NCBI GenBank assembly: GCA_038380795.1
Contig: CM076268.1
Location: 17,984,001 to 18,048,000, forward strand
Direction: 5' to 3'
Source of the DNA: Pyrocephalus nanus
Lineage: Eukaryota; Chordata; Aves; Passeriformes; Tyrannidae
DNA: 64,000 nucleotides
The position numbers and the translations under genes were made by a program. Of the stretch, positions 48,441-61,200 are shown in pieces. The notes below the pieces were generated by a model. It made no database searches and had not been told where the DNA came from. It was given only the letters and a program-made list of their open reading frames with translations. Within the stretch, counting starts at the first letter, position 1, and the number at the start of each line of letters is the position of its first letter.

Positions 48441-50218
48441 CCAAAGTGATTTAGATGCTTGTCATCAGGAAAAAATAGACTTTCCTTGAATTGGCCAAAT
48501 AAGCCTTTCATCTGGACACTCACTGTTAGAGCAGTAAGGGTTGGATTTACTGTAAAGCTGTCCCCTCCCTGCAAACACCCACGGCTGTATGGGACCAGCA
48601 TATTTGGTGCCAGAGCAGCTGTACAGCTGTGCAGCCCCCAGGCTGCCCCAGACAGCACTGGGATTAAACCCCTGTTCTCCCACCTAGGATTAAGCCCACC
48701 ATTTATCAGCAGTTAATTAACAGATTACTGGGAGGCTGAGAGAGTCTTTTTAGATAGATTGCACACTGGCCTACTTGGCCTACAAACATAAAGCCATTGG
48801 ATTCACTCTGGATCCAGTGCTATTTTGCAGGGTGGTGGGAAGTGCATATAATCACTGAAACTTGACAAATGCACAATTTTTCACAGATTTTTCCCACCAG
48901 AAAACAGTATATGGGCTTAAAAGGTCTCCTCCTTTGAAAGGCTTAGAGTAGGACAGACACAAAACTGTTGATACTGAGCTTTTACTGGAAACATGGTTTG
49001 CAATTAATTGAAAGTTTTCATGAAAACTGTTTACTTTGTTTGGAAAAGTTTGGCTCTCAGTCTAAAGCGTGTGGAAAGTTTTCCTCTTCTTTTTTTTTTT
49101 CTTTTTCCCAACAGAAAAAATCATTTGCATGTGATCTAGTGTTCCAGTGCCTCTTGGGATACCGAGCTGAACATCTCTGGAGGGAAGCATGGCAGGCATC
49201 GCTCTGGTAGGAGATCACTGAAGAGGCCACCTGGGGCACCAGCATGCCTCTGGGTGACATCAGAAAAAGGAACCAGCTGGGATGCAGCTTGATAACTTTT
49301 TATGACACTTCAAAATTATCTCTGGTAAAGGGGGGAAAATGGCCAAAGTATCTATGAAAAATAATAATGAGCCTCACTTTCCCATCATTTTCTTAAGATA
49401 GGCTAAAAATTTCTGTCACTGGAAAATAATTAAAGCAAGTGAGATGCCTTCTTCTTTCCCTGCTTTGTCCAGTCTGTCCATTTGAGGAGCTAGAGGGACA
49501 GAGTCAAGTAAGCCACCCAGAAACCTGGTGTTCCAACATTTCTGTCCCTCCAGGCACACTTAACTGGTTTTCAATTAATATCCAAGCCTGCATTAAAAGA
49601 ACAAGCCAAGAAAGAGATGCGCTCCAAACACTACAGGAAAACAAGATCTGGAATTTGGACCCTGTTAAAAGACAAGAAGAGATGTTGCCCCCATTTGGCA
49701 GCACCAGCACTCAGCTCAGAATGAGCACAGATTCTGCAGAAGCTACAGAGTCACAGGCAAGACTTATCCCTAGCTCTCATCCAGGGATAAGAGTTATCCA
49801 GGGCTGTAAAGGATCCTTATTATTTTTATGAAGTGATATCTTGTAGGACCCCACAGGGGAAACAGCTGTAAAATACAAGTTATAGCTCTCCCATGTGAAA
49901 GGGACAACCCTCAGGCCCTGCAAACATATCTTAAAGGAAGGGCTGTGAGGGTGATCCTCTGGTCACCTGAAAACTCTGGCAGTGATGCCCAAGCACCTGA
50001 ATTGTGGTGGTACCCACAAGGTGGGTCCACAGCTGGGCCAACTTGACCCTACAGCCTGCTTCTCTTCAGGCCAGGCTACCATGAAGAAGGAGCTCCTTTG
50101 AGAAAGGGGGAAACTTCTGCATTGGTCTCTGATGAAGAAATCTGTGCACTTCATGTTTGAAATCATATTCTCATAAACCAGGAACAAGACCCTCCCTGAA
50201 CTCTAATCTGCTCTTCTG

Positions 50219-50247
50219 TCTCTTCTTCTCTCTTTCTCTTTTTTCTT
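50219..50247 (+). repeat. Polypyrimidine tract
   Basis: This is a pure C/T run of 29 bases within a longer T/C-rich segment (about 50,210-50,260) interrupted by single G bases. It is simple sequence. It resembles a splice polypyrimidine tract, but no AG and open exon follow closely. Confidence 0.8.
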
Positions 50248-52266
50248 GTCTTTTTTTGATCCTACATTCCTTTTTCCTGAAACCTTTTCCACTGTAAAGC
50301 TACACAGCAAACACATTAGCTGAGGTGCTGCTCCTGCAGACATGGCATCTTGCTCCAGAATTATCCTGTGGCCTCTCTGGGCCAGCTGTCATTGCTCCAG
50401 GGCTGTGCAGGCTGAATCCACTTTGTGCTGCTGGTGAGCTTAAAGCACCCTTTGCCGCCTTTCAGCATCCTCCAGACAGCCTGGCTGTGCACAGAGACAT
50501 ATATGTGCAGATCCAAGGACTCCCTTTGCAACCACAGGGCAGGGCTGGCCAAGGACATCTTGTTGCTACCAAATGACCAGAGTTGTGACTTGAAGAAGTC
50601 AACATTTGGAGATTTCCCTATATACCAAGGCAACTTGCTTAGCCATGAGGCAGGCAAGGAACAGGGAATGTCAAGAGAGTCACAGGGGGCCAGTAGGCTC
50701 ATTCTGGAGACACAGCGAGACCTCCCATTGCTCCCAGGAGACATTTTGCAGAACAGGGCAAAGATTCAGGTAACAAAGGTGACTTGAAATACCTGAGCTA
50801 GACTGTCAGTCTGGAAGCATCTCAAGAGTAGGCTGTACTAAAATTTCAATCATTCTTCATGCAAGGCAGAGCTCATATGTAGAATCCCATAAAATAGGTT
50901 TAATCCTCCTTTAGAGAAAAATGCTTTGCAAACTCATATTAATTCTCTTGCCATGTCATTTAGGAAAGAGTGCTACAAAAGACATTGAGAAAAATAGAAA
51001 CACTCCAATTAATTCCTTTCTAAACAAGCCATTTTGAACCTTTTGAAACTTTAAAATTCTATTAGTAATTTCATGCCACCATATTTTTATAATATAAAAA
51101 TTATGAACTGTTTCACAAAGTCAGTGCAGAAACGCTGTTTTATCCTCCAATATTTTGTGTTATTTGTCTGTTTCATGACTCTTTAAAACATCAATCTGTG
51201 CTGCTCCAGGCACAATTTGCTTGTTTTAATTGCTGAAACTCACTGCATCCTCGCTTCTCCTCACTGTCTTCCCCTCAAACTGCTACTAGTGATATAACCT
51301 CTACCCCCAGAGATTTGCCCTGTATTGACATCGTGCTAGTTAAACCTGAGCAGCATTGCAGTTCGGTGTTAACAGGCAACCCAGCACAACAGGACTGCTG
51401 AAAAAAAACATGTTTATTTTATACTGTCAAATTTTGGAAATGCTGTCCTGGTTTCCCCTGGCTAAGAAGAACAAAAAGGAGGGTGGAGGTAGAGCCAGGG
51501 GGAAGAATGTATCAGCTATGGAGTAAACAGTTTGGAAGCCAAATATAATTGGCTGGTGAGTGCATATTGTGATTCACGAAGGGAAGGCTTTTTTTAAACT
51601 CCAGGAGCCACGGAGCAAGGACAGCCATGCAGTCATCTTCCTGTGAGAAACAAAGGCCCTGAGCCAGTGAGGTGCAGCACCAGCGTGCCGGGACAATGGG
51701 GACACAGAGCATTACCTCAAGCCTGCAACATGCCACATGGTGACTGGCCTGATGTTTCCACAGCCAAGCTATTGCTTTTAATATCAGGGTTTGGTGATTC
51801 AAGCCCTGTTCCCTCTCAGGGGCTCTGAGCGCTACAGATCATTCCTATTTGGGGAGCATACCTTATCTAAGTCCATTATTGCCTCTGCCTAATATAAACA
51901 GTGTTTCACTCAGTACAAGGTCTGTGCATTGAAAGTTTTCTTAAACCAAGGAAATCTGTAATAAATACCTCATTGTCTCGAGGACTTTATCACAGTGGTT
52001 TGGAAGAAAACCAGTGTGGGACTGTTTTCCAGCAATAAAGTTCTTTCAGTCTCAGGAAGGACAGTTTTGATTTGTAAATTCATTTCTCTCACAGTCAGGA
52101 CTTCACACTTGACCAGTAGCTGATACACTGTGAAGCCTCTGATCTGGCGTGCTGTCTGCAAACAGTCTGGCATGAAAAGAAGAGAAAGGGACTTTTTCAC
52201 CCTATATTTTTACATTTTTAGCTTAGATCTAAAAGTTTTAAAGTTTGTCTTTTAAAATTGGAAAAG

Positions 52267-52282
52267 AAAAAAAAAAAAAAAA
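52267..52282. repeat. A16 homopolymer
   Basis: A run of 16 A, flanked on both sides by purine-rich sequence (GGAAAAG, GGGAAGAAG). No retrocopy body is recognisable. Confidence 0.9.
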
Positions 52283-55200
52283 GGGAAGAAGATTTAATAC
52301 CACCAATATGTTTCACAAACTTGTATCCAAACTGCCACAGTGCTGCTGTCAGGGGAAATTAATTCTATTCCTGCAAAAGTCAAACACTGGTTTTTGAATG
52401 AGAAATTACTCTTACAAAATGCCCTTTGGTTCTTTCTTTTATAAAAAGTCCTTCAAAATTGACTGAATCTGAATGGAATGCTCTATTTCATTCAAAACTT
52501 TTGTCTTTCACGTTTTTCTTTCTGGCTTGCAATTTTGGAAGTGATGACATACACTCAGAGCTGTAGCAGTGGAGAATTTCAGAATTTCCCATGTCTCTGG
52601 CAGCACATACTGTGCTAAATCCCAGCTAAGCCCACTGCTTGCTTCTCTGTGCTGCCAAGGGACAGGATACCAGGTGAGGTGGGTCTCTGTCTTTTCTTTC
52701 CCACCCACATCTCCCCCCTCTGCCTGGCTGACAGCTGTATCCAGATTTTTGTCCCTGCTCCTGTGTGCAGCTATAGGTACACTGTCAGCCCAGAAACCCT
52801 GAGCTCCTGCATGATGGAACACAGTGGGCACCTCCAGACTATCCCAGGCTGCATCTCCTTCCCACAGTGACAAATTGGTCTCCTTGCCCAAACTCTGTCC
52901 CAAGCTCTTTTCCTTGCACCAGACAATGGCGATGCTGAGCTGCTCTGGCAAGGGGACAGAGCTGAAAGGGCATTAAACACCAGGGCTCTGGCATTATCTA
53001 GGAGAGTTTCTGAGTGCCCCTGACATGAGTACATGGCAGGGACCATGCTGGTTTGCACCATCTCCCAGGTAACCAAGCAAGCAACCTCTGCCAGCTGACG
53101 AGTGGAGGAAAAGGCAAATTAGGTCTTTAGATAAAAGACTCACAGGTTCTTGCCTAAAACCTTTGTACTCTGAACTGCCCAGGCCAACAGCTCATTTGTT
53201 TGACTCAAACCACTGGAGATACAGCTGAAAGTATTCCAAGCATCTTGCCCATCAGCCATGCTAGGATATTTGCTAGGTATAGCTAACATTTTGCATACTT
53301 TGTCTTTTGGCACGGCCTGACTGACTCCAGCAAGAGCAGTAACTCCAGCTCCATCCTGGACAGGCAAAGTGTGAATAGACAAACACCTTAAATTGTGTTT
53401 GAGCTGGGGGCAGTAAAATCCCACCCTGTCAGGGCAAGAGGGATCCATCTGTCAGGTTTCCAGTCCAAACAGGAATCCTGTCTGGACAGATTGGGTTTTA
53501 GCTGAAAGATGTATCTCAGCAGTGTGGACAAACATGAGCAGTCCCTGGAGCAGGCGGAAGCAGTGGGCGGAAAGGCTCAGGAGCGCCGGTCCTGCCGAGG
53601 ATGGACTTGTGACACGAAACAACAAACAGGGTGTCTGGTAAGCCTGGCATAACAAGCCAGGCACATGTGAAGGAAGAATCATTCTAAACACAAGAATGGG
53701 ACCAGATGAGTTGATTTCGATGGTTTATTGTAAGAAAGCTCCTTAGATTACACAGATTAAAATCTTCATGGAAACACTTCTGGATACTGTGTGTTGCTCA
53801 GAATCCTGCACAAGGCACTGCTTGGTCATAACTATGTGGAATAAAAAACCTAGGAGACAAGGGTTTACTAGTTTATTACTATTACAAGGATACAGAGCTC
53901 ATGTATATTGGTTTCCTCTTGCACTGGACAAAAGTAAATCTCCACTTCAGAATCACCCACAAGTGAAGGAAAAGACACGGTAAAGCAAGGGGTAGGTGTT
54001 CAGGGGAGCTTTCCCCCTCAGCCCCTGCAAAACACAGCCCAGGAATATCAGGATGAAGAAGGGGAACAGCCAGGCTGTAATTTTTCCTAGCTCTTGGGCT
54101 CCACAATAAAACTGAATAACCTGGATTATTCAGCTGGAGGATCAGGGAAGGAGTTAAGGCTTCACATACCAGCCTGGTCCTTAGTACAATTCCTTCACCC
54201 CAGTGGTGCAGAAGCCAAAAGATGAATGACTGGTGCTGAGGTTGCATATGACGTCAGAAGTTCCCAGTGTGTACTTGAAGTTCTTCTATGATGCCCTAGA
54301 GATCCTTCTTGGAAAGAGAAGCCCTAATCTGCTCACTGTGGTCTGTTTGGTAAAACAGCTTTAATTTTTTGTGACTATAATGAGCTCAATGAGTCTGTTA
54401 TGTTTCATTCCAATGCTGCTTTCACCAGGAGCAACATTGCAATTTTAGCAATGAATACTAGAAATAAAAACCAAATGCTTCATACTTAATGTCCCCTTCA
54501 CGGCCTGCAGCCCCTTCCAGTTCTTGTGGCTGTCCAGCCTATGCCCCAGCTCCTCCCCAGGGGAGCCCTGGTCTCACCTGGCTGACCTGCCTGTCTCAGT
54601 GACACTCCAAAGCCCTCAAGCTGTACCAGCAAACCCAGCATCAGTCACTTTTCCAAATGCCCATAACACCAGGAGTACAGGAAAACTTCAGCAGCTCAAC
54701 GCTTCCACTTTTCCCGATTTTTTTACCCTACAGACATAGATGTCTGCTGCCATCTCAGCAGGGTTACCCCCAGGGAGGGGGGCAATCTCTAGCTGGAGGC
54801 TTGACAAGACCTCTGCCTGCAGTCAGGCATGGAACTTCCCTCCATAGGCCACAGGGGCACATAGGCATGTCCTCCCATTGCAGCTGGGGCAGGGAAGAGG
54901 AAATCTCTCTGGCCTCTCCTCAGTGGCTGTAGAAGGAGACAAGAGCAACCAACTCACACAAAATGTTCAGTTTTCAGAGAGCCAATGTCAGACACAAAGC
55001 ACTCTGGGCACACTGTTTTGTGACCACTGCTCCTCCTGGATGGAGTGCCCACTGCTGAACTGTGCTAAATTTGGCTGGGAGGCTGTGGAGAGCTGAATGA
55101 TGGGTTGGCTGGTGAGCAACTGGGAAATCACGAGCAGGGAAGAAAGACAGGGGGAGTGGTAGGCTTGGACTGAAACAAAAAGAAAAAATTGTGATAAATG

Positions 55201-58200
55201 GAGAGGGGAAATAATTTTTACTAAATCCAAAATCCACAGTTTCCTTTTGCTTTTATGTTCTTTAACTCTGCAATTATGGCTTTTTATCATGACTACTTCT
55301 AAATGAAAAATCTCCTTTCAAAGTGAAAAGGCAAAAACCTCTAGTTTGCAGCTATCCAGGGGAAAGGGTCTGGTACAATAAAATCCCACTCTGTTGTTTG
55401 TCTTCCAAACTGCTTATCAAATTCTGCATGATTCTGGAAATCAGTCCAACCACTCTGAAACTTCCTATTTCATTTATCTTCCCTGCCTTACCATACTCCC
55501 CATTTCTCTCACCCTTTTGTCCTGCTTTTCAGACATGCAGCTCTGTAGGGCTGTGATTCACAGTCCCCAGGCATCCCCCAGCAAGGGGGTGCCACCCTCA
55601 GCAATGTCTGTAGATACTTCCTCATCCAAATGCTCTCCAATAACATGCACACAATTATTTTGCAAGGTGCTGCTGACAGCAGGAGCTGGCTGAAGTTATT
55701 AGCCATTCCTTTTAAAATTATCAGCCCCACAACCTTGAACCCTTACAGGGTTACGTACTCCTTCATGTCCTCCCAAGGCAGCATTTTTCTCCCACTGAAG
55801 GGATGTGTAAAACTGCTATTATGGGTTGAAGTAACTGGCATTCATTTGAGGAAACACAAGAAAAATTAATCTAAAATATGAAAGCAGCAAATAAAACACC
55901 AAATTCACTGTATCTGAGGCAAAACTCCTGTTTCAATGTTTTTTGCCCCCAGCTCTGCAAGGGACAATGGGGATAAAACTGTCCTTAAAAACATGAGGTC
56001 AGAAAATGACGTCTATCAGAGCTGACATCTGAGTAAGTATTCAAGCTCCTGCCTGCTATCAGAGGGGACATGAAAGGTTTGCAGGCATTAATTATAGCTG
56101 TGATGCCACTGACCCCACCACCCAGCCCCTCAGGAGAAAGGGCTCTGCACACACATGAAGGCCAGCAGCCTCATCACCCTTGTGCCCTGCTGGCCATTGG
56201 CTCCTTCTTCCTCAGCAAGAACAATTTGGACATAGGAGCACAAGGAGAACGAGACATTCAGCCGGGTCCTACAGAAATTAGGAGGAGCCCTGCAATGTGA
56301 GGGCAATTTTGCTCATCAAACAACAATCTTGCTTTCTTGCAAACCCCTGCTCCCAGAAGAGCAGGAACAACTGGAAGGCCAAAATTTGTACATATGAGCT
56401 GATATTGCAAACTTCCAACTAAAGCTTTAAAGCCTTCACTGCAGATGTCATTCCAGACACATAACCTGCTAGAAAACCAAAACACTGGTGAAATACTACA
56501 TTTCAAAATATAAAAGAAACATGTTATACTTTTGCCAGAGAGATAACCATTTTTCAGTATTTTCCAGGAGTTACATGGCTTAGGGAGTCAGTGGAAACAG
56601 GCAGAAAATTATAACATAATTATGGCTAATGATTTAGGTTGGGAGAGGGGCAAGCAATTAATTTTTATTATGTTTATCAACATCGTTGGTCACAATATAA
56701 CATTGAAAATGTTTCTTTTGTGACCTAGGATATTGAAAAGCCATTTGTGGCAGCATGTGTGAGTAACATAAGTAATTACGTATTTGAACATGTTTTATTT
56801 GCTACAATATTATTATTTCCTAGCATGCGACTTATACATTCTTCTAGTTGTCATATTAGGCCAGTTCAAGTTTCCGATAGCACCTACAATGCAGTGTGTA
56901 AGATGTTTGCTTTGGAAGGAACTATTGGACACAAAAATATATGGATCACTTTATCATATACAGAAAGCATACAGTAAAAAGTTGGCTTTCATTACTACAT
57001 TAGCACGGATCTAGATATGCACTAAGTGTTGAGACTTGGTCATTCATATGCTTATGATATTTAGAGCTGCTTTGTGTTACTGAGGATATACATTCACTCC
57101 GCTGGACATATAAGACATCTCTCCACTGAATATTCCTTCTGGCAAATACTGTGAGACCCAGGATAACTGAGATGAGGGCTTTTTCCTGGTGAAACAGATG
57201 TGGTTCCAGCCAGATAGTTCCCCACCATCTCTCCTCTTCACATCTCTCCTCCATCCCATTGTTCTGCACTGTGGCAGTGTTGCGCTGCTTTGACTGTATG
57301 ACTGAGACCTTCCTAGGACAGTGAGCTAAATCCAGCCACAGGGATGGCAAGGACAGAAAACCTTCTTGAAACACTCCTGTTTTTCACTAATGAAAATGCT
57401 CCTGCACTGTGGATAGGATTTGTTTAGTTCTAGCAAGTGTCTTCAGACATGCAAAGGACACGTGACACTGTGGGTACATAGTAGGAGTAAATGGAAACTC
57501 TGCATGGATGGACTGCAGCCTGGTGTGGATGAAGATCATTTCTCCATTGGCTGGGGCACCTTGCTGCAATGGAGAGCTGGTGGAGTCATGCCTGATACAC
57601 AAAACAGTTGAACGTTAAACAAAACATATGAACTTTGTCATCATTCCCTCTAGTGGTTAAATCCAAACAACACTGAAAAACTTTGAGCATTAAGCTTCAT
57701 CTCCTCTCTCAAACAAGGCAGACTCATAGTCCTTTCTGCATTGTAGGTCATGGTCCCAATCCCAGTGAGAGTTCAAGTATTATCATTTACAGGATCACAC
57801 TGCCTTACAAAATATCTTGAGTACTTCTAGGATCCTGATAATATTTAGGAACTGAATGCCTTACATTGCATGACAACACCCAGCCCTTGTGATGGCTTCT
57901 GGAATACTTCCAGGGAGCCATTGGATTTTGCAGAGGAGGCAAAAAGCCAGCAAGCGAGAGTTTATTTGGTGCTGGACACACCTCCACAGCCAGATTGGAG
58001 CAACAGTATTTCTGGACTCCAGCAACTCAAGGGAAGGCTGCTGAGGCTGTGTGGCAAAGCACTACACTGGTCACCACACTTTCTGCTGCAAATGCTTTCA
58101 CCAGCCAAACTCACCACACCAAACATTGTGCTCAAAGTGCTGCAGCTGCCTCAATTTCCCAGCACATTTACATGAGGTGACAATGGCATACAGTCACCTC

Positions 58201-61200
58201 CACTGAGAACACCTCAAACCCGTGACTGCTGGCAGGGAGACATCACAGCTGGTGGCCTCAGTGTAAGCAAAGCAGTCAGGATGGAAAGGTGCTGAGCTCT
58301 GAATTTCTCCCTGGAGGCACAATGACTACACTTACCTGAGCAGCTGACATTACCCTTCCCATAACTCTTTCACTCAGAGCAAATAGATACAGTTGCTGTT
58401 GAGTATTGTGTTTTTCCAAACAGGGCATGTTGACGAGTTTCCATGAATCTGAAGTTATGACAGTCGAGTATCTCTTGATCATTAGCAACGTCTGGGAAAA
58501 ACAAAATTTGTAGGTACTACAAACTTAGTGGAACCAGATTTTAATTACTTTCATCTTATTAACTATTCAGCAGATTTACTTGTAAATTCTCAGGAAGAAC
58601 ATCTTTTGCCTGTAGGAATTATGCTAAATTTGCAGAGGATGTGCTATGCATTTCTAAGAGGCTCAGTTCATAATTTTAGGTACAACGTAAAACTCCCTCT
58701 CCATGTGAAGCCTCAACCAAGATCTTTGTGACCCTCATGTTACCAATGATGCATAGCAATAGTAAAATGGGCCACCAGCAGTGTCTCTAAAACACTTTTA
58801 CAGTGATTACAAATACACTGTATTTGTCTTGTGCCTGACAGAAAATATACGATAAAAAAACAGAGCTGTATTTATAAACCAAATTAATTGTATATAAACT
58901 CCAGTCAAAGAGTGAGGACAATATTGCACTGAGTGGGTACATCACCAACACAAACAAATGGTCCCTGATGGATTTGTTCCACTGGTAAGGCCAGTCTTCT
59001 TTTTCAGCCAGTCAGATGCTGTTTGGTTGATTTGGGCAGACAATTTTTATTCCACAACAGAGCCTTTCTGGTGAAAGCATACCTCCTCATAGCCCTTCAG
59101 AGTGCAGCTCTGCTTCCTCCTTGAATCACAGTGTAAATTTCTTTTTGGAGAGCTTTAAAAGCGAGATAAAGTGAGCTTACTTTCAGTCCCTTTGTAGCCT
59201 TGGGGAACTGTGTGGGACCATTTCTCCTGCGCAATTTCTAGCAACACCAGAGGTTGTGACCTCAGAAGAATCGTCTTCTTTTCTTACTTCTGTTTCCTTT
59301 ATTGAAACAAAATTAAAAGCTTTAACCCCCTGAGAATTCAGTGATTTCACACGCTTTGGCCCACTCTGATTTATACCTTTGTTAGTGCAATAAGCATTTT
59401 TCCTGCTATATGACTCTATTGGCCTGATTTTCATCTCCCACTTAGCTTTCCCAGGGTAACCATCAATGACAAATGCTTTGAAAACTGGCCCCAAATTCCC
59501 CTCTGCCTCTTGCCTCAAGGGCAGAGTTGCTCTGTTTGGTAAAAGGAGAAAGACAAAAGGTAAAATTGGACTTGTAGAACTTTCCTGTGCCATTTGAACT
59601 AATTCTGAGATGACTTTGCACACAGTCAGTGAATAACAGACTCTTAGTTAATTTTTTGTTCTAGTAGAAAATTAACTAGATTTTTTTGAACATGATGTGG
59701 ATGCATCTGATAAAAAATATTTTAATTTAATTTTTTAATGAGATGAAAAATATAAATAAAGAAAACATGTTGGGATTGACCCCAAGCCACCTTTTGTTTA
59801 ATTCTTGATGTATTTTTTAGCATTTATTTTAAAACAAACTAAATTAAACACTTACACACAATATTTATAATGAGACAACTAAAATATTTTTCTCAGAAAA
59901 TGCTGAAAGGAGATGTTTTCCATTTTTTAGGAATGGAGGCACTTGGGCAAAATAATTTTTTAAATATGACACCAATTTGTTCACTCCAAGCCTACAGTTG
60001 CCAGTGAAAAACTGAAACTGCTTAAGAAGTTCACATGGCTCTGTTTACACATTCATTCTGGTGGCAATTTTACCCCCCATCTTGGGCTTCTGTTATTCAA
60101 AAGATCTTAGGCATGACAGAAGAAACAATGACCCTGAAGTTCACCACAAAGACCCACAGTCTTTACTAGTCTGAAATCTCCCCCCATTCATAATTTATCT
60201 TACCCTCAAGTCCACTAATTTGTAAACTGCAAAAACAAAGACGGTGCCCAAGAACTGTATAAGAGATTCCAGCTCTCCAGCATGCAGGAGTTCACAGAGT
60301 CCCCTGAGATAGCCCGTGAACTCAGCAGCACAAGTTTAATGTTGCCCAATAGCTTTTACAACTTACTTTCATGATCTTTTTTCAATGACAATATAATAAA
60401 TAATGTCAGTTTGGGATTTTTTCCTTGCCTGTTTTTCTGTTGCAACAGACATAGAGAAAATCCCTGATAAGCATCTGTTGTGAAGAAAAATTAAGTACAA
60501 TATGTGTGCATAGAACACATATTAGTTTCCTAAATCGTCTTAATGATGGGCTATAAATATTTTTTTTGCCTGCTTGCAGGCATATTACTTTCAGCCATGA
60601 CCATGTCAGCTTCCATTAACAGAGCTGGTTCCGTATTTTTAATGGACAAGTAACATAAATGTAGCTACAAAACAAGAGCTCTCTTTCCTGTGCACTAATC
60701 ATAAGCTCCATTATATTTCATAAGGGTGTTGTATTACTGAAGGGTCACCTGTCTGATGGAGGTATAAAGCAGATGTCTTAATTGCACTGCGGATCTTGTG
60801 GCATTATCTTGCAAGTGCTACAAGAACATGATGATCTACCCAAATTGTAACTCAAGATGTTAAATGTCTGTAGTCTGCCTCCTCCAAGTCTCTATTTATG
60901 GTTTGGTTAGATCCATATCCTGTATTTTCAGTGACTGAGTGCCAAATACATTTATGCAGCTGCTGTGCTCCTCACCAGAAGTGTCCACATTGCTATACCA
61001 CAGTGAATAACCTCACCCATCACAAAGTGCTGTTATGATGCTTAGATAGGTAAAACCCTATAGGGTAATCAGATTAAATTTGACAGAGTAGGAATTATCT
61101 GCAATGGTCAGAGTTAATTATAGCATTAAATATTTGACCACAGATGGAATTAAGCAGTTGGACAACCTCTAGATAAAGGGGAACTCCAGAAAAGTGTTGT

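Noticed and set aside
51442..51470. TGTCCTGGTTTC start resembling the 5' end of some avian ERVL-type LTRs
   Set aside because: The match stops after about 12 bases; no LTR body, polyadenylation region or partner LTR could be recognised.
59183..59623. 146-codon minus-strand frame
   Set aside because: No domain or splice structure; wording such as AAATCAGAGTGGGCCAAA suggests, at most, a decayed amniote repeat, but this could not be supported.
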